A stretch of 64,000 bases of DNA, taken from the NCBI GenBank assembly GCA_037976565.1, contig CP137666.1, forward strand, positions 55,546,740 to 55,610,739, given 5' to 3'. Positions within the stretch are counted from its first letter, which is position 1, and each line of letters starts with the position of its first letter. Below are positions 1-11,555 of this stretch, piece by piece. The notes below the pieces were generated by a model, which searched no databases, had not been told where the DNA came from, and saw only the letters and a program-made list of their open reading frames with translations. Made by a program: the position numbers and the translations under genes. The DNA comes from Mesocentrotus franciscanus. Lineage: Eukaryota; Echinodermata; Echinoidea; Camarodonta; Strongylocentrotidae.

Positions 1-509
1 ACATGCCCTCTGCCACAAACTGGATTTCTATGAAATAAAGACTCAGGCTCCAAAAATTAATTAGTATATCCATAAAAAATGAGTGAGTTTTAAGGCATGT
101 GATGTGATATTCTACTAAATTATTAAGTTAACAGAGAATGGAAGAGAAAGAGTTTCACCATATTCAAACAATAGGCATACATTATTATGAAAGACAACCC
201 CCTTCCCTCCCCCCCATTGTTCATGATGTTTAATGTGTAGCGCAACCAGGACAAAGAAGGGTCGGCAAAGGAAGGAAATTGCCTTTCCTTATAGTACTTC
301 ACAAAAAAGATATGTTTTCTCTGACTCTGTAGGTGAGTTGTCAGTCATCATTCAAGATGTATAGTGGTGTATGATAAGAAATGCAACCCTGTGAGCCACA
401 AACCAGGGTAAACACAGCTGTTTTGTAACGGTCAAAATGCCCCTAGCACTAGATCATGAATGTAATTGCCTGAAAGTAAAATGAGATCACATTTTCTATG
501 TCTTTGTAG

Positions 510-681
510 GTGGGTGATGAGTTCAAGTGGTCGGATGCCTGGCCTGTTTGGTTCACTGCTTGGGGTCCTAGCGAACCTAGCGGAGCTCCGGGAGAGGGTT
601 GTGTTAGCCTGTTACCTACAGGAGGCTGGGATGATACCAACTGTCAGGGACTCTTCAAACCTCTATGCAAATACAGTACTA
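510..681 (+). CDS. C-type lectin receptor exon (second half of first lectin domain)
   Basis: The acceptor is a T-rich tract ending tttgtag at 509 and the donor is A|GTAAGC at 682. The 57 codons read VGDEFKWSDAWPV to PLCKYST and carry two of the conserved lectin-domain cysteines (GCV, DTNC) plus the last one (PLC). An EPS triplet and WDD occupy the places of the calcium/sugar motifs EPN and WND. The first half of this domain is not in the window. Confidence 0.8.
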
Positions 682-1385
682 GTAAGCATAACTCTTCCTA
701 TTCAAAACCAAGCAATAAATGCAGTACAGTACTCTCTATCATTAAGGCTTACAATCCGAATGTGATTTGATTTCAAAATTAAGATATTGTATGTTTGTTT
801 GTTTTACCTGACTGCTGAGAAAGCATGTGCTTGTAAGTAAGGGGACAGACAGCTTTATGTCCTCTCCGAGGGACTTAGTAATGAGGATTAATGTCTTACC
901 AAAGGGCACTAGTGCATCAGCTTAGTTTTGAACCTGGGACCTCCTGGTTATGAGACCACTGCTCTACCACTGAGCCATCGCGCCTCCTGTGATATTGTAC
1001 TTGCAGTAGATAAAGAAGTTCAAACAAATGTAATCTTCCTCATTGAGATTCTGAATAGTGATAATAAAAATATAATTTTGATCCATTGTAAGCCTTGTAG
1101 TTGGAGTAAAGGCCGCATCAGCTTCAGATCATAGCCAATTGCTTGACTGGTGTACAATGTAGGGCCCATGTGGCTTTTCTTTCAACGATGAAGCTTGCAT
1201 TAACTGCACCAATGAAACAGAATTTAAATGTTTATATAAAGATATTTCAAGAATACTTTTGTCCCAACTGTGTCTTTATAGGGATTTTTATTGAATAATC
1301 AGCCATTCAAAGTTGAATAAATGATTTGTCAAAAATTTGTCCTCTTTCTTTCACTCACTCACACTTACACACACACAAACACACA

Positions 1386-1419
<34 letters not shown>

Positions 1420-4400
1420 CTCTTCCACAACCACAGTAACTACACCAACAGTACACCCAGAAATGCCTGGCTACTGCCCCGACGAATGGACGCCTTACCA
1501 TGACGGTTGTTACAAGGTGTATGCCCAGGACAGTGATCGCAAGTCCTGGCCGGAAGCCCAGTTCATATGTAGCCAGATCAACGGTTCTCTGGCTAGCATC
1601 CACACCCGACAAGAGATGGAGATTATCAGAGGCTTGATGGAAGGTGGACAGGTAGATATCTGGTCTGGCCTCAGAAGGGGAGCTGCAGGTACATGAATAC
1701 ATCGAAAAAATATATAATTATATAAAATAAAAACATACATGTACATGTATAATAAAAAAAATACATATAACCGTGGGTTCTCATGGGGAATTTGACATCA
1801 TCCAGCTATTTACCAATATTTGTATGGATTGAGATGGTAAGGACATGTGGTTAGGAGAGAGGAAAGCCATTGTCTATTGAAAGCAATATGGACTTTCTGG
1901 TGGCTGCCTTAATACCCAGTGGCAGTAGCAAACCTCACAAAAGAAGATATGAGAGTATGTGAAAACGCTCAAAATACACGGGGGCGATGGGCGATTCGCC
2001 CCTGTGAGCTACATAATCGCCTCTGTCAGAGTGCTCACGGGGGCGATTGCAAAATTAAAAATCGCCCCCCTGGAATTATAGAATAAAAATTATCTTTTCT
2101 GTTATAACTTTCACACAATATTGAGTTTCAACTTAATATGTATTTCAAACCTTAAACCAATGAAATGGAACTATGGAAGTTAGATTAGCGTGCAGGATTT
2201 CTCGCTCATATTTTTCGGTGTCTAGAGGCTGCCATATTGTAAACAAATGTGCGCTTATTCGCCGCAAGAGGGCGCTATATTTCCCATCTCCACATCAGAT
2301 TCTCTATGACTGTATTACCGATACAAACAATGGAACCTCGCAGTGCAGTGCGACCGTCAGCAGCGGCTCTACTGCGCAGGTAGTAGCGGCCGGTGTGCAC
2401 GCTGCTGCCCCATATCTGAAGTGTGAATCCTCTGAAATCTGGTGATTCCAAAAGACCAGCAAATAATGAACCTCGACCAGTAAATCAATATTGAGAAGGA
2501 GAGGAAGACCAAAGGTGTTGTGAAAGGATATAGTAAAGACTAAAGAAAAAATGTAATAAGGTTGCTTTGAATGATAAGGGGGAATGTGCAGAACGGGAAG
2601 AAATTGAGAGAATGTCATCTCGGGATGAAAGTCGACAGTATAACCCCTGTAACTTTTAAAGTTGTAAGTGGCGGATCTACGGGGGAGGGGGCCGGGTTTA
2701 ACCCCCTCCTTAGGCTGCCAAGTGAAAATGTGATGTGCATGGAAAAACGCCATCATGTGTCCAGACCCACACAGTATCCGCATCGTCATTGGGTCACCCC
2801 TTTAAAACTGTTACTTGATTTAAAAAGACATTATCATGCACTGCTTTTTATGATCTCCATTGTGTTAGTAGCTGCCAGGAAAACATCACTTACGGGGGTT
2901 CAAAAAAGCGACCAAAAAAAAAAAAAATCGCCTCGCCGCTATGCGGCTCGTGGACGATGCTCCGCAGCGTCATTGGGTCAACCCCACCCCCCTTAGCAAA
3001 AAGCTAGATCCGCCCCTAATAATGATGAAATAGCAAAGAGTATCATGGGTATCAATTCAATGAAAATTTGTATTAAAAAAAGAGCCCCTGTCAGTACTAA
3101 AATAGCCCCTGTGAGAAGGCTCACGGGGGCTCTTTTTTTTTTGGAAGAGCCCCTGTGGACAAAAAATTAATTTGAGCCCTGGTATGTGGCCTCACCCTGG
3201 TGGATGTTGGAGACTGGAAGGGTTGGAGAAGGGGCCAGTAGGGAAATGAATTTTCCAACCCTAGTATGGGAAAAACGCACGTGAAATGATGATGATGAAG
3301 GGTGTTGCATGCATTTGTCACTTAGAATGGACTCTACTTTTACATCCAACAGGTCTTATGTAATAATGCAATAAAGCAGCCCCATAAAGGAAACTCATCA
3401 TCATACATGTAAATTCTGTGTCCAAATTAACATTCACTCAATGCGTTTAGTTCTCACACAGCACATACCAAGCAATTTTCAAGTGGGTCATGAATCTTGA
3501 TGCGTGCAAGCTTTCTGTTCTATTGAAACATGTGGCTAATATTTAATTAATTAATCTGCATCTCTCTTTTTGCCCCGCCACCATCCCCCACTCACCCAGG
3601 TGGATTTGTATGGGAAGATGACACCCCCGTGGATTACACCAACTGGAACAATGGAGAGCCGACCTACACCACCCAACCAGGCTACGAGGACTGTGTAGAA
3701 ATATACCTTAAAACCGGCAAATGGAATGATGTGGATTGTATGAATAACCAGGGATATGTCTGTGAACAGCCTAAGATTGGTGGAGGTGAGTGGATATTAT
3801 TTATTCATCCAATCAGAAGTTGCCAAGGTAACATAAAATTTTTAAAATGCAATGTACCTATCTATTAACCTTTAGAATACTAGTAGTGTAGTAACATGAC
3901 AGAAGTTGAAACAGGATGGACCATGTGAAGATCGTCATCTCTCCTTGAGTTGTTCCTATATCTGCAACATGTTATCCACAAGAAATAGATCTTATCAACA
4001 TTTTGAATTCATAGTCTTTAAAGGCAAAAATAATAAACAGGTTTGGCAGGTTTCTAAAAAATCCATATAACAATGCACATTGATAGCCCTACAGCCATAT
4101 CTTGTTAGCAACAGAAGTATATAATTGTATTATAGCCTATCATCATATCAGCTGATGTTATTATTTTATTGTTCTATTTGAAGAATATATAAATTAAAAC
4201 ATGCTTCAATATAGAATAATATATTTCTTTTAAGGTAGTACATAAATTTGGAGCCTCAGCTTTTAAGTAGTTATTGCATATAGTAATACTGAACAACTGA
4301 CATTAAATTTTTCTTTTCTTTTTTCCCTTTTATTGATACAGACCAACCTGTCGCTACAGAGCAACCGGACAGTAAGTAAACCAATCATTTCAATGCATGT

Positions 4401-6999
4401 GAAAAAAAGCTTTTTCATCACCAGTAAGCTTGTTAGTTTTGTATAGACGGTATAGTCACTGCATGGGCATAGCTAGGACACGTTAGGAAAATCTTCTTCC
4501 ATTTAGCATACATGTAGATGCCTTTGTGAAATATATGTAGTGCATAGATTATCCAATGATTTCATGACATATAAGCAAATAGAGTATAATCCTGACATTT
4601 TATTTGTATTAGAGATTTGTTATAGGTTAAATAATTGACTCTTATTTCTTCTACTTGTCCTGGAATTCTAGATGCACTAAAAACAGATGTCATATCCTCT
4701 ATCATATTTACAATATATTGTGAAATGCCACTTTATGTACATTTTGCAGTATATATAACGCCCCCGACCCCTCGGCAGCGGCAATTCAACGTTTTGGGGG
4801 TTTGTTTTTGTTAAGGTCTGTTAATTCAGTTGGAGAGCAACATCTCACCGCGGCCGAGGTGGGGATGTTAGTTAAAACCACAAGACCACAACATAAATTA
4901 ATACAAATTTAAACAGTTTCAATTACAATTACACTTGGTCGTTTATTCGAGAAAAGGTTACAGGTTCTTGCTTCTTAAGTGTTTATCCCTATGGTACTTA
5001 TTATTTACTTAATTACTTGAGCTCGTTTACCCATCCACATCAACATTCACTCACTTAAGATATATTTATTAGTAGGAGAGGGAGGGGAAAGGAAAAGAGG
5101 TTATTTAAATTAATCAGACTTTTAGAGTCTTTGGTTCATAAATTGTCTTTAAGAGTTTATAGGCCTTTTTAATCGGGACGGTTTGACTTAGCTCTTTCTT
5201 GATCCGGTCTCGCGACTCGTCGCACTTGGTGTCGGGGCGTAGCAGACTTGAAATTCCTCTCGAGGTCCTAATGGGGCGTCGGAGGGTCTTAAATGTGTGT
5301 GCTCGTCTCCGGTCCCAGTTACGTCGAATCAGTGACTTTTCTCCCATAAGAACACAAATCAGCGGTCTCCTTTGTCCCTTCCCGTCATTCTAGGGTGGAT
5401 GTGTTCTCTTTTTCGATATTGCCGTTAGTTCATGACTTATAGTCCCGATGCTCTCCTTACTTGAGAATAATGAAGTGTAGTATTATGTAGTTTCAGTCCT
5501 TTGCTAATTTAACTATATAGTCGGCAAACAGACGACACAAAGTGACATCTCAGGAACTTCCAAAACTTTCCGAGGACGAAGCTTCAATTAACAAAAGTTG
5601 GGCTCTCCAAATGTCCATGGTGACGGGGATACAATTAGGGAAGAGGGAGAGGGTGGCAAAAGCTGGGGTTCCAGGGATGCAAGTGCTACAGGGCAGGGAG
5701 GATTGGGTCTTTTTATACTAAATTAGCAAACCGTCCAGCTGTCTAGCTCGCACCTCGAGTCCAACAAATTCCTTATTATTTTCCTTTGTTTTCCCATCCC
5801 ATTATACTTTTTGGTCACCTGATCCACAACCACTGTCGACTTCTTAATGGACAGGGCAAAAACTTCTTTCATTGGTCTAAACTTTCTAACCCAAAACTCT
5901 AACAAACTTTTTAACTGTTTTTATTTCTGATTGGTCAAATGAAGGGGCAGTTCTTATACTATTCAGCGTGGGTATGCTGGATTCACTCGTTGGAATATTC
6001 TCGAGATACCACTGACAGCTCAGGCTCTAGAGTATCAATTAACTACCAATTCAACGACTCTGTTATCGTTCACCATTTTCACAAACACATAGCTAAATTC
6101 TATCAAAAACAAATCTGTTGTCCAAGGTATTTTTATCGTTCTTAACCCCACTCGACCTATCGCCCTACTCTTTTTCCCTTCACCTACATAATCTATCTCC
6201 AAGCCATTTATTTATCAATCAACTATCCCCTAGGACTCATATTCCTTTTAACTCGGCTACTTTGAAGTTCACGGGCTACTCAGCATGTTCACACTCATCT
6301 TTAATCCCAGTGTATTCCACCATGCTACATATATATAGATATATATATATATATATATATATATGGTCTTTCATGTCAGGGTTGAAGCTCAATGTTCTGT
6401 ATTCATGAATACATACCTCTACACCCTTAAACCCTAACATGCACTAACAAGACTGAACCATTAGTCATCTGATGTGTAGATCGAGCACAAACTGTCGGCC
6501 TCTTTATTCCAAACAGATATTTAAAATTCTGTAAGAATGAACAAAATGAATAAGTCAATGAAGAAAAATTGATTTCTTAATGAGTACCGGTAATAATGTT
6601 TTATGTTTACACTTGTAGTCATAGAATTATGGTATTTTATACAGGATGAAGAGGTCGGCCATTGGTATTTCATAAATCACTGTGTTAAAAAAAAACCTGT
6701 ATCAAAACGAACACTAGCCAAGAAGTCTTGACGATCCAATTTCCTCTCACCATGTATTCACAGGGCTTGGTATGACCACTGGAGCTATCGTTGGTATCGT
6801 CTTTGCAGGGATCATTATCATCTGTGGCATCAGTCTTGTCGCATTCTTCATAAGCTCCAAGCGAGGCTCTCTGTCAATGAAGATGAATGGTACCAGCGAT
6901 GTCCCGGGCAGCGTTGGTTTCGACAATGCCCTCTACAAGGCTGGGAATGATCCAACTATCCAAGTCACAAAGGAATCCAATCTAGACTCGAAGGCTTAG
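510..6999 (+). CDS. C-type lectin-domain membrane receptor, 5'-partial, five exons
   Basis: Joined exons 510-681, 1437-1688, 3600-3785, 4342-4371 and 6764-6999 give 876 nt: 291 residues and a TAG stop. All internal junctions are phase 1 with AG/GT borders. Residues 1-57 are the second half of one C-type lectin domain (WSD, EPS, WDD, closing cysteines). Residues 71-203 are a complete second domain starting YCPDEW, with EPT at 161-163 and WND at 183-185. A 10-residue stalk exon follows, then a transmembrane helix at about 221-243 and a 48-residue cytoplasmic tail containing FDNALY. Multi-domain lectins of this layout (mannose-receptor type) are cell-surface receptors for glycans or particles; that role is inferred here. 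The signal peptide and earlier domains must lie left of the window. Echinoderms have many such genes, so orthology is not claimed. Confidence 0.85.
840..988 (-). mobile_element. tRNA-derived SINE in a lectin-gene intron
   Basis: Read on the minus strand from 988 it starts GGCGCGATGGCTCAGTGG, a pol III A box, then TAGAGCAGTGGTCTCATAACC, and a B box GGTTCAAAAC near 930. A non-tRNA body follows, carrying a GTCCCTCGGAGAGGAC hairpin. This is the layout of a SINE derived from a tRNA whose anticodon arm has CAT. The 3' tail is unclear. It is not an intact tRNA gene because the acceptor stem does not close. Confidence 0.7.
1363..1417 (+). repeat. CA then CT microsatellite next to a splice acceptor
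   Basis: A short (CA)-rich run followed by about 14 CT units. It lies just before the acceptor of the lectin exon at 1437 and supplies a long polypyrimidine tract, so length changes could affect splicing. Confidence 0.85.
1437..1688 (+). CDS. C-type lectin receptor exon (linker and first half of second lectin domain)
   Basis: It begins after a ccacaaccacag acceptor just 3' of a CA/CT microsatellite and ends GCAG|GTACAT. It codes a Thr/Pro linker, then YCPDEWTPYHDGCYKVY and SWPEAQFICSQINGSLASIH, the standard start of a C-type lectin fold (W..C, the hydrophobic A.. C motif and the SLASI strand). It ends at a WSGLRRGA segment matching the usual WIGL strand. Confidence 0.85.
1996..3131. repeat. 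Repeat-rich intron block with two matching hairpins and an inverted-repeat element
   Basis: Stem TCGCCCCTGTGAGC (1996-2009) pairs with GCTCACGGGGGCGA (2033-2046). A second hairpin at 3104-3131 has nearly the same stem, AGCCCCTGTGAG with CTCACGGGGGCT. Between them, 2667-3019 starts GGCGGATCTACGGGGG and ends with the near-inverse CTAGATCCGCCCC, as in a small non-autonomous DNA transposon. No coding potential was recognised. Confidence 0.5.
3600..3785 (+). CDS. C-type lectin receptor exon (second half of second lectin domain)
   Basis: The acceptor is ctcacccag and the donor GGAG|GTGAGT. It reads FVWEDDTPVDYTNWNNGEP, then T-Y-T-T-Q, EDCVEIY, GKWNDVDC and GYVCEQ, a textbook second half of the domain. 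The WND calcium motif is intact. The EPN mannose-type triplet is EPT here, so sugar specificity cannot be assigned. Confidence 0.9.
4342..4371 (+). CDS. C-type lectin receptor stalk mini-exon (30 nt)
   Basis: A 30-nt exon between a T-rich acceptor (attgatacag) and the consensus donor GTAAGTAAA. It keeps phase 1 on both sides and adds ten residues (DQPVATEQPD), a Pro/Thr-rich stalk. Because it is a multiple of three, skipping it would leave the frame intact, so it may be alternatively spliced. Confidence 0.7.
4740..6330. other. Unclassified block in the last lectin intron
   Basis: Roughly 1.6 kb whose texture differs from the AT-rich intron around it: GC-rich islands (a Ccccgacccctcgg motif at about 4763, CCGCGG at 4848) and a minus-strand reading frame at 5347-5114 coding a basic 77-residue peptide that I do not recognise. 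It may be a degraded mobile element. I could not find terminal repeats or a target duplication. Confidence 0.3.
6333..6364. repeat. TA microsatellite
   Basis: About 15 TA units (atatatatagat then pure TA) within the last intron of the lectin gene. Confidence 0.85.
6764..6999 (+). CDS. C-type lectin receptor last exon (transmembrane helix and tail)
   Basis: The acceptor is tgtattcacag. The reading frame gives RLGMTTG, a 23-residue hydrophobic segment (AIVGIVFAGIIIICGISLVA then FFI), stop-transfer SSKRG, and a tail ending LDSKA before TAG at 6997-6999. The tail holds GFDNALYKA, resembling Asn-x-x-Tyr sorting or adaptor motifs; function is inferred. This makes the protein type I if a signal peptide exists upstream. 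Confidence 0.85.
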
Positions 7000-7773
7000 A
7001 GAGATAACCGACCTTTTTATTTTGTGCTTCAAATCTAGCTATTTACCATTTGCTTATAAAAAGGAAAGATCATGTGATTTGTTTATAGACTGTTAAACAG
7101 ATTTTTGTAGAGTACTCTAAGGTGAATTTTTCATATGATCACTCAATATTGAACAAGATTTTGACCATTCTATTTTTAATACATTTACACATAGCTTACT
7201 GTTGATATGAAGACAGATGCAATGTGATTTTGTCACATGCCAAAATTCTGCTTGCGTATGTGAAATATGATGTCTGTATTTTCTCTCTATTTTCATTTTG
7301 TTTTCTCCATATTAGTCAATGCAATATATAGTGTGTTTTCATAGCCAACAAAATATAACATTTTTACTTTTTTTACTTTTTCAACACAAATTGAACGAAT
7401 CAAAAAGCAGGTGTGATATTTTCTTTTTCTTTAAAAATGATCACATTTTATGTACTTTGATGTTAGTAATTAGAAGAAGGTAGAACTGAATACCTGATAA
7501 ATAATACTGCAGCCGATCCCACATAAATCAGAATGTCCCAAGGTGAAGCTTCAAGAAATTTGGTTACAAAATCTTTGCAAAGTGCAAGTTGAAGAAAAGT
7601 TCCCATTCCAACCTGCAAGCAAGCATACAATTGCAATCATGTGCGTGTTGTATTTTAACTCTTCTGAAAACATTGATGGAGTGGAAGAAAAGTTCAAAAT
7701 CTGTTATGTTGCAAAGATAATCATTAAAAGAGTATCTCAATATCTTCTAAGAAAAACATGTCCCTTTAAACAC

Positions 7774-7779
7774 AATAAA
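7774..7779 (+). other. Candidate polyadenylation signal of the lectin gene
   Basis: This is the first canonical AATAAA I find after the stop codon at 6999, about 775 bp downstream and just before a dispersed repeat at 7827. It would give an AT-rich 3' UTR of roughly 0.8 kb. No transcript evidence is available here. Confidence 0.35.
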
Positions 7780-7826
7780 AACAATTTGATGCCAGCTTGA
7801 AAACTTTTTTTGTTGTTAATACTTTC

Positions 7827-8330
7827 AGGCCTAAAAAAAAAAGATGTTGTATTGCCCTTTGCGACCGACCCAAAAATCTGAAAATCTACGGTCGGCTTTT
7901 TAAAAAAATTTTTTTTCCACCTTTTTTAAAAAACTTTTTAAAATGAATAAAAAAAGTATGTATTTTGTTTGTTTAAATGGGATATAAATGCATAAAATCA
8001 TCAAATTATTACCAAATTCTTACTCGTCTTCTGCCCTAGTTTCAAAATCCTGCTAGCGTATGAACATGCAAGTAGACCCCGGCCTTGTGTACATGTATAT
8101 ACCATGCACTGCACCAGCTAGAAACCAGCGAGATTTGGGCGACGTTCCTGGTTTTGAATTTTTTGGGCAATGGTCGCTGTTTAGAGTTTTCTACGGAAAG
8201 GCTCACAACACTTTATTCATGCCACATTTTGAAGGCACTAAAAAAAAAGTTACAAAAAAAAAAGAATTCCGACCGACCGACCCATGTTTTGGCACCTAAA
8301 GGGCAATACAACATCTTTTTTTTTAGGCCT
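7827..8330. mobile_element. MITE-like element with AGGCCT termini, full copy
   Basis: The left end AGGCCTAAAAAAAAAAGATG TTGTATTGCCCTTT is matched in inverse orientation at the right end (AAAGGGCAATACAACATC, T-run, AGGCCT). Inside, CGACCGACC is also mirrored near both ends. A shorter relative sits at 29402-29656, sharing the internal segment that includes AAATCTACGGTC and CCTGCTAGC. It has no coding capacity, so it is probably a non-autonomous DNA transposon of unknown superfamily. Confidence 0.7.
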
Positions 8331-11298
8331 CATGTACATGTAGGTTGGACATTTCTGAGGTTTCCTGTAGATCCAAATGAAATCAATTTGACTGTATTTT
8401 GTTCTGCATTATTTGATCATGTTGACATCATTTCATAAAACTCTAAAACAAAAGAGTGAGGTGTGACTAATATGTGCAATAATTGTTGATGAATGAAATA
8501 ATCCATTATCTCAAATATTTTGCAATACGATTTTCATATACAAGTAACATTAATTTCAGGACAAGATTTTACAAATATCATTGATGGTCTATATTGATCA
8601 AGTGTTTCCGTTTGATATAATTATCATATAATGTCCTCAAGTGTGCCATGTGAAAAGTCTATCAACTTGTATTATGATTTTTATGGAATATGTCAGATTT
8701 TATATAAAAAAAGTATCTCATTTACAGGTAATAAAGTGTATGATATAATTTTTTTTTGAATATTTCAGATTTTATATAAAAAAGCATCTCACTTACAGGT
8801 AATAAAGGAAAAAAATGATTACAAAACTTAATTTTAATTTTTCTTTCTTGTGTCTATAGAAAAAAGTTTAATAAGTCCTCTGTTTTTATATGTATGATTT
8901 TAGGCTTCCTCGTACTATGGTACAAATTTCATTCTGCATACTTCCCTTACTAGTTACTACACATTCATTAACAGTATTCAATTATTAAATATCAAAAGAG
9001 CATGTACAAGGCATTACATTACTAATAACAAACCAAGAATAATTACTAACTGAACACATCATCCAATAATTAAGTACAATATGATTTATTGAAGACTTCT
9101 TTTGTATAGAAGAAATGCTTGTACATGTATACATAATTATGAAAAAAGTACTTGAACACATTTTGGCGTGTGACAGAAAAATCAATACAAGGTGTTATGG
9201 ACAACAAAATACATGTAACCTTGTGGATATCTCTATAAGGCACTGAAGATACGAATGGCTATTGCCAATATATATACCAGGTATATCAATTTAGCATACA
9301 AAGTCACAGATAAAGAATAAATACCTGTACACATGAGGTGAATTCCTCTTGTGATCATACTATTAATAGTTAGTTTTTCCATATGTTCTCAATGTCAACC
9401 AGATTTATGAATCTTTCAGCCACATAAAGTCAGCTTCACTTGAAAATATTGAATATACATGTAGTACTTTTGAGGTATCATTTTGAACACTTACAGTAAT
9501 GGATACTCTGTTACAACTTTAAAGCCACATTGTAGCAGTTCTGGCAAGGGTTACAAAAATCCTGCATGTGATAAAATGAAATCCCAAGAAAAAGAGATTA
9601 AGTCTACAGCTTGAGAGAGGAAACAGATATCGTATTTCAAAGATGGCCTACCACCTTAACAAAGTTAACCTTAACTTGTCTTTTGGGAGCCACTAGTGTG
9701 CTAACTCTGAATAAAAGTAGATAAGTTGATGTCCTACTGGCTTTGATGATAAAGACACTTGAACATTTTTCAGGTTACACAGTCACATGCTATAAAAACA
9801 AAACAATATCATATGTAATGGACAACAAGACCAAGAGTGAAATATTTCTGAACAACTCTCCACTTATTGCAGGTTATTTAACTTTGACACACCCACAAAT
9901 AATGAAATACCTGTATATATTTATATGATATAACTCTTCTTTTGATATACTATTCAAACTTATTTTGCTTTTATGTTTGAACATTTAGAACAGATTTAAG
10001 CAAAATCCAACCACTTAAGTTTTGACTTCAGTATTTTGAACGCTTTTTCAGGCAACATATGTAGGAAACTAGGAATGTATACATACCAACACTTTGTGAT
10101 AAAATAAAGCTAAGAGTTGCGAATATTTTTCGCAAGAGTAATAGAAATGATGAACATGAATTTTCAAGAAATATAATTTAAACCTACTGCTTTGGAAGGT
10201 AATAAAGACAGATCATACTGTGTTCAATCGATGGTGCTTACTTATGATCTCTGGAAAATAGTTTGCATAGCTATGTTGGAAATCATTGTTTTGGCAGCCA
10301 TCGCTTCAGAAAACTGCCATCAAGTACAAGTTTGCAGAGATCCCATTTAAACTCCAGGTTCTATTCATACACATTTCAAAGTGATGACGGCAACTTGTAC
10401 GGATTCATTAAATTATACCATGGCCTCCAAGCTATAATTACAGAAAAATTCTACCAGATTCAGTCAACATTTGATGGCTTAAATTCAATATTTCGCTCGG
10501 GAAATAAGTATTTTTCAAATAAACGAAGGACGCCATCTTTTGTACTTCTCCAAATTCCAGTATGATATATTAAAAAACATAAATCATTAACAGTTGGCAG
10601 CAGCATTATCCAAATAATACATATTTTGTAAAGTGATCCTCCATGTTGAAATAAACTATGATTAACTTCTATGTTTCTTTGCTACAAAACAATAACAATC
10701 TAATCTAATACATGGAAACTAAGCTAATAAACTTAGTCTTATAGAATACATGATGCAGGAATACAGTCTGCCAAAGTACATGGAAAATAAAATACAAATG
10801 GGTCAATATTATTTTTGGTTTCCCTTTGTTAAACCAAGACTTACAAAGGAATGGTACAGAGCTCAAAAACTTGTCAAAATGTATCGAAAGAAATGCTATA
10901 CATTTACTGCAATTTTTCATACAATAAGAAGTATATTTGAACTGTAGATCATAAAAACTGCACACTGTTTCTTACAAAAAGAAATGAGTTGTGTTTTATT
11001 CAAGTCGTAAATCACATTGCCAAAATTTTCAACAAAGACAAACGGTCACAGATTTCACTTTCAATCGTATCTATCTTCCTTTTTTTTTGGCCACCTCTTT
11101 CTTTAAATGTAACACTATTGGAATGTCTTTTAACACACAATGGAAATCATATATATTGTTATCACAATACTCATTAAACAAAATGAAAACAACATTAATA
11201 CTCTTGATTTTCTAATGAAAGAAAATCTTTTGGCACTGTTTCAGGTCAGCAATAATTGACAAAAGTAACAAAAATATATTCAAGGTGACAATTCAAGG

Positions 11299-11304
11299 TT
11301 TATT
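11299..11304 (-). other. Candidate polyadenylation signal of the RING gene
   Basis: The + strand TTTATT is AATAAA on the minus strand, about 165 bp after the RING-gene stop codon at 11466. This is a position-based guess only. Confidence 0.35.
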
Positions 11305-11465
11305 GTTTCTAGATTCCTCACGCCTCTCTAAAGATCAGCAAAAATCTAGGGCTCAAATTGAAGAAAAGATTTTGATAAAACTCTTTCCTTTCCAGCTACT
11401 TGAAAATCTACACACGTCTACATCGATGTAGCATTTTCATAGAAAGATTTGAAACCTTTGGTCCT

Positions 11466-11555
11466 TCACTGCAGTCTGGGAAAGTCCTCAGGAAAGAGGG
11501 TGTGTTTACGACAGATTGGACATGTTCCTTCCTCATTTACCCAGGTCTTGATACA
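11466..11555 (-). CDS. RING gene last exon, second half of RING-H2
   Basis: The acceptor is cttgtaacag. It codes CIKTWVNEEGTCPICRK, then HTLFPEDFPRLQ before TGA at 11468-11466. It supplies ligands C1608, C1619 and C1622, plus the W and P that usually contact the E2 enzyme. The RING is at the extreme C-terminus. Confidence 0.9.
   Translation of the reverse strand, partial: CIKTWVNEEGTCPICRKHTLFPEDFPRLQ

Larger units (their letters stand above)
7000..11465. other. Lectin 3' flank and RING-gene 3' flank, AT-rich, no further gene seen
   Basis: The two genes converge here. Apart from the element at 7827-8330 and duplicated short motifs (TCAGATTTTATATAAAAAA at about 8694 and 8767) I see only AT-rich sequence. 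Open frames are short and show no domain, splice or codon pattern. 3' UTRs of both genes presumably occupy part of it. Confidence 0.5.

Noticed and set aside
928..990. An intact tRNA gene
   Set aside because: A and B boxes are present but the acceptor stem does not pair and the sequence continues into a SINE body.
10263..10565. A 100-codon + strand frame between the two converging genes
   Set aside because: No family resemblance, no splice support, and it lies in probable 3' UTR or intergenic DNA.
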